DNA from: Gemmatimonadota bacterium
GTDB taxonomy: Bacteria; Gemmatimonadota; Gemmatimonadetes; Longimicrobiales; Gaopeijiaceae
Length of the DNA stretch: 64,000 nucleotides
Direction: 5' to 3'
Assembly (NCBI GenBank): GCA_022825135.1
Contig: JAJDYN010000022.1
Location: 1 to 64,000 of the forward strand
Of this stretch, positions 36,947 to 47,484 are shown piece after piece; the stretch's first letter is position 1; every line of letters begins with the position of its first letter. Under the pieces are notes generated by a model. It had not been told where the DNA came from. It saw only the letters and a list, made by a program, of their open reading frames with translations, and searched no databases. A program made the translations under genes and the position numbers.

Positions 36947-38209
36947 ATGACGATCATCGACTACGACCAGAAGAAGACAGGACCGACGTTCGTCTTCGAC
37001 GAGAGCGAGGCCCCCAGTGCCTGCATGAAGGTGGTGGGTTGCGGCGGCGCCGGCGGCAACGCGGTCAACCGGATGGTCGACGAGAACCTCCTGGGCGTCG
37101 AACTCATCGCCGCGAACACGGATGCCCAGGCGTTGCGTCAGTCGAGGGCGTCGATCTGCATCCAGATCGGGAAGAAGCTGACGCGCGGTCTCGGGGCGGG
37201 CGCCCGTCCCGAAATCGGCCGTCAGGCCATCCACGAGAACGCCGAAGAGGTGACGAGGGCGATCCAGGGAGCCGACCTTGTCTTCATCACCGCGGGCATG
37301 GGTGGCGGAACGGGGACCGGAGCCGCTCCCATCATCGGCCGTTTCGCCAAGGAAATGGGTGCGCTCACCATCGGCATCGTCACCCGGCCCTTCTCTTTCG
37401 AGGGCAGGAAGCGCCTCCGGCAGGCCGAGCAGGGGCTCGAGGAGCTGCGCAAGGCGGTGGACACGGTGATCGTCGTCCCCAACGACCGCATCATGGCCGT
37501 GGTCGGCAAGGGAACCAGCTTCCAGGACGCCCTGAAGAAGGCCGACGAGATTCTCCTGCACGCCACCCAGGGCATCAGCGACCTCATCCGGGTCGCCGGC
37601 GAGGTCAACGTCGACTTCGCCGATGTGCGCACGGTGATGGCCTGTGGCGGCGGAGCCCTCATGGGGTCCGGTTTCGGCGAGGGGGAACACAGGGCCGAGG
37701 AAGCGGCCCGCAAGGCCATCTCCTCTCCGCTTCTGGGCGACGTGTCCCTCAAGGGCGCCCACGGAGTCCTGATCAACATCACGGGCGGATTGGATCTCGC
37801 CATTGACGACGTGACCAGGATCTCTAGTATCATTCAGGAAGAGGCCGGCAACGACGCCGAGATCATCTTCGGCGCGGTCCACGATCCCAAGCTGCAGCAG
37901 GGCGTGAGGGTCACGGTCATAGCCACGGGGTTCGGCAACGGATCCGAGGCACCCGGTGCCCCGAGGTCGGAGATGGCGAGCAACGGTGCTCCATCCGGGT
38001 TGGACCGGAGACCGTCGCCGATTCCGTCCCCGCGCCCGGCGAGAGCGGCCGCACTGCAGGCGGCGACAGTCACAGGCAGAAGCTCGGCGAGCATGAACAG
38101 GACTCCCAGCACGACCAGGCCGGTGCAGCCCCGGAAGCGCCAGCGCGTCGTCGTTCGCGGCCCGGTCGATATCCTCGACCTGCCGACTTTCGTGACGCTC
38201 GCCCGGTGA
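36947..38209 (+). CDS. ftsZ: Cell division protein FtsZ
   Basis: This is a 420-residue tubulin-like GTPase that forms the division ring. The ATG at 36947 follows AAGGAAGG; the 91 bases after ftsA carry no gene. [13 protein letters not shown] and the signature GGGTGTG (119-125) bind [14 protein letters not shown] holds the catalytic T7-loop aspartate. A proline- and arginine-rich linker of about 80 residues leads to the conserved C-terminal peptide DILDLPTFV, which contacts FtsA. Two cysteines (26 and 32) near the nucleotide site are unusual but not implausible. Confidence 0.97.
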   Translation: MTIIDYDQKKTGPTFVFDESEAPSACMKVVGCGGAGGNAVNRMVDENLLGVELIAANTDAQALRQSRASICIQIGKKLTRGLGAGARPEIGRQAIHENAEEVTRAIQGADLVFITAGMGGGTGTGAAPIIGRFAKEMGALTIGIVTRPFSFEGRKRLRQAEQGLEELRKAVDTVIVVPNDRIMAVVGKGTSFQDALKKADEILLHATQGISDLIRVAGEVNVDFADVRTVMACGGGALMGSGFGEGEHRAEEAARKAISSPLLGDVSLKGAHGVLINITGGLDLAIDDVTRISSIIQEEAGNDAEIIFGAVHDPKLQQGVRVTVIATGFGNGSEAPGAPRSEMASNGAPSGLDRRPSPIPSPRPARAAALQAATVTGRSSASMNRTPSTTRPVQPRKRQRVVVRGPVDILDLPTFVTLAR

Positions 38210-38292
38210 GGTTGTGGGAGGAGCGGAGGGGCGCGGGTTCACGCAGGCGCCGGATGGGCGTGGCGTCGGGCCCATGTGAGGGCGGGAGGGGG

Positions 38293-39633
38293 ATGATGCG
38301 CGTAGCGGGAGATCGCAGGTTCGTGGTGGCCGCGGCCATCGTGTCGGGCATCCTGGGGTTGGGAGCGACTGCATGGCTCGCCTCCGCGAGGCCCGTCACC
38401 TACGATGCCGGCACCCTGGCCTCCGTCGCGGCCACGCCCCCGGAGTTGGCCGAGCAGGTCAGTCTGAGGCGCGGCCAGACGCTGGGTTCGCTCTTTCTCG
38501 CCGCCTCCCTCCCGACCAGTGAACGCGTCGGCCTGCTGGCGGCCTTCGGGGAGCGAGCCAATCCTCGCCGGCTCGTTGCGGGCACCCCGGTAACCTACTG
38601 GAGAGACCGCCGCGACGGGGTGCTGACGGCAGTGGAAGTGGGGCTCAGCCCGGACTCGATCATGTATCTGGACCGGACTGCCGAAGGCTGGACCTCGCGC
38701 ATGATGCGAACCCCGGTCGTGACCGACACGGTCTTCTTCGAGGGAAGCATCCGCTCGAGTCTCTGGATGGCCGTGATGGGAAGCCCGTCGCTACAGTTCA
38801 TGCCGTCCGGCGACCGGGCCAGGCTCCTGGACGGTCTCGACAGGATCTTCCAGTGGGAGGTGGACTTCCACCGGCAGGTTCAGCCGGGCGATTCCTACCG
38901 CGTCGTCCTGGAGCGCGCCGTCCGTCCCGACGGATCCATGCGAGGCAGCGGACGCATCGTGGCCGCGGAATTCGTCAACCGGGAAACCCCTTTTCGGGCA
39001 TTCTGGTTCGATGCCTCGGGGGATGGCGAGGGGTCCTACTACGATCCCGAGGGGAGGTCGGTGCAGCGGCAGTTTCTTCTCAAGCCGCTGGAGTACCGGC
39101 GCATCTCTTCGCGCGTGCAAAGCGCCCGCTTCCACCCCATCCTGCGGACATGGCGCGCCCACAACGGCGTCGACTACGCCGCGAACACCGGCGAGCCGGT
39201 CATGGCGACCGCGGGCGGAGTTGTTACCCACCGCGGCTGGAGCGGCGGCTACGGCAACCTCGTGGAGATCCGGCACACCAACGGCTTCGTGACGCGCTAC
39301 GCGCACCTGAGCGGCTTCGGCCCCGGCGTTGCGGCGGGAGCGCGGGTGAGGCAGGGCCAGACGATCGGGTACGTGGGCATGACCGGGCTGGCAACCGGAC
39401 CGCATCTCCACTACGAGTTGCGCCGCAACGGCCGCGTCGAGGATCCCCTGGACATCCGCACCCCTCCGGGCGATCCCATTCCGGAGGCGATGTGGGCCCT
39501 GTGGGAGGAGCGGCTTGCCGAGGGCCGCGCGCTTCTCGCCAGCCCGGCATTCGTGCCGGGCAGGGTCTTGCCGGGCGCTTCCGTAGTCGCTGAAGAAGCC
39601 GAGGGCGGGGCAGAGCCCCAGGACGAACAGTGA
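38293..39633 (+). CDS. Membrane-anchored LytM/M23 metallopeptidase
   Basis: The protein is about 446 residues and predicted to cut or regulate the cutting of peptidoglycan cross-links in the periplasm. The ATG pair at 38293/38296 follows GGGAGGGGG and gives an N-terminal membrane helix (FVVAAAIVSGILGLGATAW). A GTG at 38206 overlapping the ftsZ stop is an alternative. A helical and OapA-like region precedes the M23 domain. The zinc ligands are present: HNGVDYA gives HxxxD, and GPHLHYE gives HxH. An active endopeptidase is therefore likely, rather than a degenerate activator such as EnvC. Adjacency to ftsZ suggests septum splitting. Confidence 0.88.
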   Translation: MMRVAGDRRFVVAAAIVSGILGLGATAWLASARPVTYDAGTLASVAATPPELAEQVSLRRGQTLGSLFLAASLPTSERVGLLAAFGERANPRRLVAGTPVTYWRDRRDGVLTAVEVGLSPDSIMYLDRTAEGWTSRMMRTPVVTDTVFFEGSIRSSLWMAVMGSPSLQFMPSGDRARLLDGLDRIFQWEVDFHRQVQPGDSYRVVLERAVRPDGSMRGSGRIVAAEFVNRETPFRAFWFDASGDGEGSYYDPEGRSVQRQFLLKPLEYRRISSRVQSARFHPILRTWRAHNGVDYAANTGEPVMATAGGVVTHRGWSGGYGNLVEIRHTNGFVTRYAHLSGFGPGVAAGARVRQGQTIGYVGMTGLATGPHLHYELRRNGRVEDPLDIRTPPGDPIPEAMWALWEERLAEGRALLASPAFVPGRVLPGASVVAEEAEGGAEPQDEQ

Positions 39634-39665
39634 CCCCGTCCGGCGCCTGCGCCGGGTAGAAAAGA

Positions 39666-41621
39666 GTGAGCCTGCTTTCCTGGATTACCCTGCCCGTCCT
39701 GCTGGCGGCGGCGTGCGGCTTCTCCCTCTGGGTCTACCATCGCCGGGAACTGCCGGTGACGGGCCGGCGCTGGCTGGCCCTTGCAAGAGCGCTGGCGATC
39801 TGCCTCGTGCTGCTGCTCATCTGGAATCCGCGCCTGCCTGCCGGCCCGGGTGACGGCATCGGCCAGGGCGCCGTCGTGCTGCTGGACGGCTCCCTGAGCA
39901 TGGCCGCCGGTCCTCCGGGCGGAGGGACGGCATGGGCGGATGCGGTTCGGGAAGCGCGACGCCTCGCGAGCGGCGGAGGCCGGATCATGGTCTTCGGGGA
40001 TGCCGTGGCAGGGAGCACGGCCGACGAGTTGGAGGGGCGCGCACCCGCGGCCACCTCCTCCCGCCTCCTCCCGGCCCTGCGGGCGGCGGTCGAGTCGGGC
40101 GCGCGGGCGGTAACGGTGGTGAGCGACGGACGCCTGACCGATGCCGACTTCGGCCGCCTCCCGGTGGTGCCCGGGCTGCGGGCCCGCCTTCAGGTGGTGG
40201 GCGCGACAGTGGCGAATGCGGGGGTCGCCGACTTTGCCGTACCCGCGCGTGCCGAGCAGGGAACGCCCTTCGTCGCCGAGGTCACCGTGTTCGGCGAGGC
40301 CGCCCCCGGGGCCGCCGCCCGCATCGAGGTGCACGAGGAGGACCGCCTGGTCGCCTCGGTGCCGGTGGAGATCCCTCCCCCCGGCCAGGTCGTGCGCACG
40401 CCGGTGGACCTCCCCGCCCCCGCGGCCGAGGGGCTGGTGCGCTACGCCGCCACCGTCGTGCTGGAAGAAGACGGCTTTGCGGACGACGACCGGCGCGTGC
40501 GCCATGTGCGCGTGGCGCCCCCGCAGGCCGGGCTGGTCCTGCTCTCCCTGCGCCCGGACTGGGAGCCCCGCCACCTGCTTCCGGTGCTGGAGGACGTGAC
40601 CGGGCTGCCGGCGCGAGGCTACCTGCGCGCCACCGGGTCGCGGTATCTGCCCATCGGGCGCGGCGGCGAGGTCGCGGACGAGGTCACCGAGGGCGAGCTG
40701 CGCGCGATGCTCGCCGCCGCCGACATCGTGGTGCTGCACGGTGTCGGGGCGACCGCTCCGGACTGGGTGCGCGACGCCGCCCGCAACGCCCGGCGTCTGC
40801 TCATGTTCCCGGCCGACCGGGCGGGTGCGTCGCTGGGCGGGGTGGCGGTGGCGGGCCAGGTCGAAGGGGAGTGGTACGTGGCCGCCGACCTGCCCGCCTC
40901 GCCGGTGGCCGGGCAGTTCGCCGACCTGGATCTGGGGGCCTTGCCGCCCCTCACCGCCCTCCACCCCGCGACGGCTCTCTCGGGAGCGACCGCCCTGCAG
41001 GTGCATCTGGGCGGGCGCGGCACCGGGGAGGCCGCCCTCGTCCTGATCGCCGGGGAAGGCAGGCGCGTGGGCGTCGGCCTGGCCGAGGGCTACTGGCGCT
41101 GGGCCGCCCGCGAGGGAACGCCACGCCGCGCCTACCGGTCCCTTTGGGCCGGAGTGGCGAACTGGCTGTTTGCCGGCGAGCGGCTTGTGACCGCCGGTCC
41201 ACCCGGTCCCGCCGAGCCGGTGATCGGGCGCGGGAGCCCGGTCCGCTGGCAGGCGCCCGGAATGGCCGGGCAGGAACTCGGCCTTCGCCTCGTCCGTGGC
41301 GGAGAAGCGGTCTTCGAGTCCACGGTGGCGGTGGATTCCACCGAGACCTTCACCACCGCGCCGCTGGACCCGGGCGCCTACGACTTCGTGATGTCTCCGG
41401 GGCCCGGCGGCGAGGAGACGAGCGGCCGCTTCGACGTCGAGCGCTACACCGGCGAACTGCGGTTGCCGCCCGTCGGCGACGCGGTGAGCGGGGATGCGGC
41501 CGAAGGGGGCGCGCGCGCCGCCGCCGGCCGTCCGCTGCGCACGCACCCGGCGCCATTCATCCTCGTGCTGGCGGTTCTGTGCGGCGAGTGGATCGGCCGC
41601 CGGCGACGGGGCCTCCGGTAG
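39666..41621 (+). CDS. Membrane protein with von Willebrand A-like domain
   Basis: The protein has 651 residues from a GTG. Two N-terminal helices (ITLPVLLAAACGFSLWV and LARALAICLVLLLIW) precede a VWA-like domain carrying a DGSLS metal-site motif near residue 75. The middle contains beta-rich domains, and a last helix (FILVLAVLCGEWI) lies at the C-terminus. This layout, two helices, VWA, large external region and a C-terminal helix, recalls BatA/YfbK-type or glutamine-amidotransferase-like membrane proteins of unknown role. It sits between the LytM peptidase and ftsY, so an envelope role is inferred. No catalytic residues are evident. Confidence 0.7.
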   Translation: MSLLSWITLPVLLAAACGFSLWVYHRRELPVTGRRWLALARALAICLVLLLIWNPRLPAGPGDGIGQGAVVLLDGSLSMAAGPPGGGTAWADAVREARRLASGGGRIMVFGDAVAGSTADELEGRAPAATSSRLLPALRAAVESGARAVTVVSDGRLTDADFGRLPVVPGLRARLQVVGATVANAGVADFAVPARAEQGTPFVAEVTVFGEAAPGAAARIEVHEEDRLVASVPVEIPPPGQVVRTPVDLPAPAAEGLVRYAATVVLEEDGFADDDRRVRHVRVAPPQAGLVLLSLRPDWEPRHLLPVLEDVTGLPARGYLRATGSRYLPIGRGGEVADEVTEGELRAMLAAADIVVLHGVGATAPDWVRDAARNARRLLMFPADRAGASLGGVAVAGQVEGEWYVAADLPASPVAGQFADLDLGALPPLTALHPATALSGATALQVHLGGRGTGEAALVLIAGEGRRVGVGLAEGYWRWAAREGTPRRAYRSLWAGVANWLFAGERLVTAGPPGPAEPVIGRGSPVRWQAPGMAGQELGLRLVRGGEAVFESTVAVDSTETFTTAPLDPGAYDFVMSPGPGGEETSGRFDVERYTGELRLPPVGDAVSGDAAEGGARAAAGRPLRTHPAPFILVLAVLCGEWIGRRRRGLR

Positions 41622-41626
41622 CGCCC

Positions 41627-42595
41627 GTGACGCCGCTGGGCCGACTGACCCGCAAGGGGAGCGGTACGCGCGGGTCGCTGTGGCGAAGGGTCGTGGGCTT
41701 CGCCCTCCCCGACCTCCGCCCGTCCGCGCGCGGCCTCGGCGCCGAGACGCTCGAGGACCTCGAGGACCGCCTGCTGGCCGCCGACTTCGGCGTGGAGGCC
41801 GCGCTGCGTCTCGTGGACCGCGTCGAGGCACTCGAACGGCGCGGACGGATCCGCGGCTCGGACGCACTTCGCAGCGCCCTGCGCGAGGAGGTAGCGAAGA
41901 TCCTGCTTCCCGGGACATCGGCCGAAGGGGCTTCGGCAGCCAAAACCGCCTTCACCCTTCGCGACTCCGCCCGGGGGATCACCCTCTACCTCATGGTGGG
42001 GGTCAACGGCGTGGGGAAGACCACCTCCGCCGGAAAGCTGGCCCACGTCCTGGCTGGCCGGGGGAACAAGGTCCTGCTCGCCGCGGCGGACACCTACCGG
42101 GCGGGCGCGGTCTCCCAGTTGCGCATCTGGGCGGACCGCACCGGCGCCGATTTCGTGGCCGGCCAGCCCGGCGGAGACCCCGCCGCGGTCGCCTTCGACG
42201 CCATCGACGCGGCCCGCGCGCGCGGAGTCGACGTGGTGATCGTCGACACCGCCGGACGCCTCCACACCCGCACCGGGTTGATGGACGAACTCGCCAAGGT
42301 GCGCCGGGTCATCGCCCGCAAACTCCCGGGGGCGCCACACGAGACCCTGATCGTGCTCGACGCGACCGTGGGGCAGAACGCGCTCGCCCAGGTGCGGGCC
42401 TTCCGGGACGCGGTGAGTCCCAGCGGGATTCTCCTCGCCAAGATGGACTCCAGCGCGCGCGGCGGCATCGTCGTGGCCCTCAGGCAGGAGTTCGGGTTGC
42501 CGGTCAAGCTTGTCGGGCTGGGAGAAGGCCCCGGAGACCTCGAGCCCTTCGACGCGAACGCGTTTCTGGAGGGCGTCTTCGGATCTCCGGCATGA
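41627..42595 (+). CDS. ftsY: Signal recognition particle receptor FtsY
   Basis: The 322-residue SRP GTPase receives ribosome-SRP complexes at the membrane. The GTG at 41627 follows the VWA gene by five bases. The NG domain occupies nearly the whole protein, and the acidic A domain of enterobacterial FtsY is absent. G1 is GVNGVGKTT (125-133), the DTYRAGA loop is at 155-161, and G3 is DTAGR (207-211). G4 reads AKMD (271-274) where TKxD is usual; the aspartate that reads guanine is kept. The stop overlaps the recG ATG. Confidence 0.93.
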   Translation: MTPLGRLTRKGSGTRGSLWRRVVGFALPDLRPSARGLGAETLEDLEDRLLAADFGVEAALRLVDRVEALERRGRIRGSDALRSALREEVAKILLPGTSAEGASAAKTAFTLRDSARGITLYLMVGVNGVGKTTSAGKLAHVLAGRGNKVLLAAADTYRAGAVSQLRIWADRTGADFVAGQPGGDPAAVAFDAIDAARARGVDVVIVDTAGRLHTRTGLMDELAKVRRVIARKLPGAPHETLIVLDATVGQNALAQVRAFRDAVSPSGILLAKMDSSARGGIVVALRQEFGLPVKLVGLGEGPGDLEPFDANAFLEGVFGSPA

Positions 42596-44691
42596 GCTTC
42601 TCGAGGCTCGACTCCCCCGTCCAGTACCTCAAGGGCGTCGGTCCCAGGCGCGCGGAGAACCTTGCCGGACTGGACATCCGCAAGGCGCGCGACCTGCTCT
42701 ATCACGTGCCCCGGCGCTATGAGGACGCCTCCACCGTTCAGCCGGTGGCCGGCCTCGAAGTGGGGGACTCCGCGGTCGTCGTCGGGCGGGTGCGCAGCTC
42801 CGGGGTCATCCCCACGCGCAAGGGCCTGCGCATCTTCCAGGCCGTGATCGAGGACGAGACCGGCCACATCACCTGCGCCTGGCCGGGCCAACCCTGGCTT
42901 GATCGCAGGATCCGCAAGGGGGACCTTCTGCTCGCCGCCGGGACCGTGCGCTTCTTTCACGGCCGCCAGATCCAGCCCCGCGAGTTCGCCATTCTCGAAT
43001 CCGGGCGTGCCCGCAGCGCCTCCGGGGGAGACGAGGCCGGAGCTCGCGGCACTATCTTCGTCGTCTATCCGGCGTCCGAGGCCGTACCGCAGTGGGTGCT
43101 GCGCCAGCTGCTGGAGCGCAACCTCTCCAGGCTCCTGCGGCAGGTGGAGGAGGAGGAGTACCTGTCCCCCGGAGAGCGCCGCGAGATCGGCGTGCCGGGC
43201 CTGGCCGAGGCGCTCTCCAGCCTCCATGCGCCGAAGAGCCTCGACGAGGCCGAGCGGGGCCGAAGGCGTCTCGCATGGGACGAGCTCTACTTCCTGCAAC
43301 TCATGCACGCCCACGCGCGCCACCGAAGCACCAATGCCGTCAACGGCATCCGGTTCGGCCGCACCAACCGGCTCATCCGTCCCCTGCACGAGTCGCTCGA
43401 GTTTCGCCTGACCGATGCCCAGGCCCGGGTGTTGCGGGAGATCTACGCGGACATGACCGCGGACCGCCGCATGAACCGCATGCTTCAGGGCGATGTGGGG
43501 GCGGGGAAGACCATCGTCGCCGTCTTCGCCATGATGCTCGCGGTGGAGGGCGGGCACCAGGCCGCCCTCATGGCCCCCACCGAACTGCTCGCGGAGCAGC
43601 ACGCCCGCAGCCTGCAGCGCCTGCTCCACCCGCTCGGGGTGGAGACCCTGCTGCTCACCGGGCGCACCGACGCCCGCGAGCGCGCCCGCGTGCTCGCCGC
43701 CCTGGCCGATGGCAGCGGCCGCGTTGTGACCGGCACCCACGCGCTCATCCAGGAGACGGTGGAGTTCGCCCGGCTCGGACTGGTGGTGGTGGACGAACAG
43801 CACCGTTTCGGGGTGCGTCAGCGGATGGTCCTGAGCCAGCGCGACCCTGCTCCCGACACCTTGATCATGTCGGCGACCCCGATCCCGCGCTCTCTGGCCC
43901 TCGCTCTCTACGGCGACCTCGACCTGAGCGTGCTGGACGAGCTTCCTCCCGGGCGCAAGCCGGTGGAAACGCGCTGGCTGCGGCCGTCCCGCCGTGCCGA
44001 GGCGTACCGGCTCGTCCGGGACGAGTTGGCGTGCGGGCGCCAGGTCTACGTCGTCTACCCCCTGGTGGGCGAGTCCGACAAGCTGCAGTTGCGTTCGGCC
44101 GGCGAGGAATGGGAACGCCTGCGCGCGGAGGAGTTTCCGGATTCCCGGGTCGGCCTCCTGCACGGCCAGCTCCCCGGCGATGAGAGGGATGCGGTGATGC
44201 GCGCCTTCCTGGCCGGCGACCTGGACGTGCTGGTGGCCACCTCGGTCGTGGAGGTGGGCATCGACGTGTCCAACGCCACCGTGATGCTCATCGAGAACGC
44301 CGAGCGCTTCGGCCTCTCCCAGCTGCACCAGCTCCGCGGCCGGGTCGGGCGCGGGGCCGACCGCAGCTACTGCGTCGCCATCGCCGACGCGGAGGAGGCC
44401 GCCGCCGAACGCCTCAAGGTGTTCCGGAGCACGCACGACGGGTTTGCGATCGCGCAGGCCGATCTGGCCATGCGCGGGGAAGGAGACTTCTTCGGCTCCC
44501 AGCAGCATGGGCGGCCCGTCCTGCGTTTCGCCGACCTCGCCCTCGACCGGGACCTCATGCACGCCGCCCGCGAACACGCCCGCGCCACCATCGACCGCGA
44601 TCCCGACCTGCTCGCCCCCGGGAACGCCATGCGGCGTAATCTGCTCACCGGTCGGTTCGGCGACCGCCTGCAGCTTCGTTCGGTGGGGTAG
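42592..44691 (+). CDS. recG: ATP-dependent DNA helicase RecG
   Basis: The product is 699 residues. It reverses stalled replication forks and processes branched DNA. The N-terminal wedge/OB domain begins with SPVQYLKGVGPRRAENL. Helicase motifs are complete: motif I GDVGAGKTIVA near residue 302, DEQHRFGVRQR (motif II) near 400, MSATPIPRSLA (motif III) and RGRVGRGADRSYC (motif VI) near 580. The QQHGRP segment after motif VI belongs to the RecG-specific TRG region. The start shares the ATGA overlap with ftsY. It ends the long co-directional run that began at mraZ. Confidence 0.96.
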   Translation: MSFSRLDSPVQYLKGVGPRRAENLAGLDIRKARDLLYHVPRRYEDASTVQPVAGLEVGDSAVVVGRVRSSGVIPTRKGLRIFQAVIEDETGHITCAWPGQPWLDRRIRKGDLLLAAGTVRFFHGRQIQPREFAILESGRARSASGGDEAGARGTIFVVYPASEAVPQWVLRQLLERNLSRLLRQVEEEEYLSPGERREIGVPGLAEALSSLHAPKSLDEAERGRRRLAWDELYFLQLMHAHARHRSTNAVNGIRFGRTNRLIRPLHESLEFRLTDAQARVLREIYADMTADRRMNRMLQGDVGAGKTIVAVFAMMLAVEGGHQAALMAPTELLAEQHARSLQRLLHPLGVETLLLTGRTDARERARVLAALADGSGRVVTGTHALIQETVEFARLGLVVVDEQHRFGVRQRMVLSQRDPAPDTLIMSATPIPRSLALALYGDLDLSVLDELPPGRKPVETRWLRPSRRAEAYRLVRDELACGRQVYVVYPLVGESDKLQLRSAGEEWERLRAEEFPDSRVGLLHGQLPGDERDAVMRAFLAGDLDVLVATSVVEVGIDVSNATVMLIENAERFGLSQLHQLRGRVGRGADRSYCVAIADAEEAAAERLKVFRSTHDGFAIAQADLAMRGEGDFFGSQQHGRPVLRFADLALDRDLMHAAREHARATIDRDPDLLAPGNAMRRNLLTGRFGDRLQLRSVG

Positions 44692-44997
44692 AACGTGACC
44701 AGGTGATCCAGCCAGGTCTCGACCGCGCCGTGCGACGACCCCGACCGGGTTCCGTCTCACCCTCTGCCCGCGTGTTGCAAAACACGAAAAGCAACAAGGT
44801 GTTGCTCTTGTCGATTTGCAACGCCGTGGCAGTGCCCGGCGCGCATCAGATGCAGTGCCTGGCCGTGCATCTGGCCGCGGGTTGGACTTGACGCCCCGAC
44901 CATGACAGACTAGCAGTCCGTCCGCAGGCTGCCAGCCACCGGCGGTCCGCCCCCGGAGACCGTCGATCTCCAGCCGATTCCACCCCAGGAGACCACC
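44692..44997. other. Gap between recG and asnS
   Basis: The 306 bases contain no supported gene. They include a small hairpin (GTGTTGCAAAACAC at 44773-44786) and a repeated TTGCAA element nearby, in a patch richer in A+T than its neighbours. This is a reasonable place for the asnS promoter, but no paired boxes are convincing. AGGAG precedes the asnS ATG. Confidence 0.4.
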
Positions 44998-46296
<1,299 letters not shown>

Positions 46297-47152
46297 CCCG
46301 CGCCTCCGCCTTCACCGCGTCCCAGAGCGCGTCCAGTTCCTCCAGCGACATCTCCGCCACCCGCCCTCCGCGGTCTCGCGCAAGCTCCTCCACGCGCCGG
46401 AAGCGGGCTTCCACCTTGCGGTTGGTGCGCGCCAGCGCATTGCTCGCATGTACCCCGGCGAGACGCGCGAGGTTGACGGCAGTGAAGAGGAGATCGCCGG
46501 CTTCGTCCATCACCTCCCCGGGATCTCCCGCCTTGAGCGCAACTCGCATCTCCTCCAGCTCTTCGGCCACCTTGAGCAGCGCTCCCCCGGCATCCTCCCA
46601 GTCGAAGCCGACGCCGCTCAGCTTTTCCTGAATGCGATGGGCGCGCAGCAGGGGGTCGAGCCCGGTGGCAAGCCCGGAGAGCACGCTTTCGTCTCCCGGG
46701 AGTTCCCTGGCCTTGAGCGCTTCCCAGTTCTCCCGCTCGCCTTCGCCGAAGAGGTGTGGATGACGGCGCCTCATCTTCGCCTCCAGCCGATCCACCACCG
46801 AATCCCGGTCGAAGGCCCCCGCCTCCTCGGCGAGCACGATCTGAAAGGCCACGTTGAGCAGCAGGTCGCCGAGTTCCCCCTCGAGTTCCCGGGCATCCGC
46901 GGAGCGAATCGCGTCCACCACCTCCTGGCTCTCCTCGATGAGGTAGGGGATGAGCGACTCGGCCGTCTGAGCGCGGTCCCAGGGGCAGTTCGCGCGCAGG
47001 AACTCCACGATGGCGAGCGCGCGGTCGAGAGCGCCCTTCGAAGGGGCGATTCCGGGGGATGCGGCGGCCTCGGATCCGGCAGCGTCGGGGGCCGCGGCTT
47101 CGGATGCGACGGCTTCGGATGTGTGCGCGGTGCGATGGTCGCCTGCTGTCAC

Positions 47153-47484
47153 GAGATCGGGGGCAGTTTCGCGTGAGGATGGGACAACCGGGGATGGCGG
47201 CTCGCGCGTCGCGGTCGTCCGCAGCACGAACGCCGACCCGCAACGAACCCGGACGATGCCGCCGCGAGTAGTATTCCCGACCTTCGGGGAGAAGTCCAGA
47301 CGACCGAATGCGGTCGGCTGCCGGATGTTGCCCCTCGCTCCCGCCGGCGACACCTTTTTCGCCGGGTCGTCGGGGCCCGGGATCCCCGCTGAATTCGCCG
47401 CGTTGCAACCGGGTACCGGGCCGACGGGTTCGGGCGCCGGCGAGCGTCGAGCCGGTTCCGATTATCGCTTCCGGAGATCGCTCC
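47153..47484. other. Divergent region between mazG and alr
   Basis: About 330 bases hold the 5' ends of two divergent genes. No further gene is supported. The mazG frame remains open across part of it, so some could be coding. A GGAG motif lies eight bases before the alr ATG. I see no clear promoter boxes. Confidence 0.35.

Noticed and set aside
44773-44830. Hairpins before asnS considered as a T-box or attenuator
   Set aside because: The stems are short, with no T-box core and no terminator/antiterminator pair.
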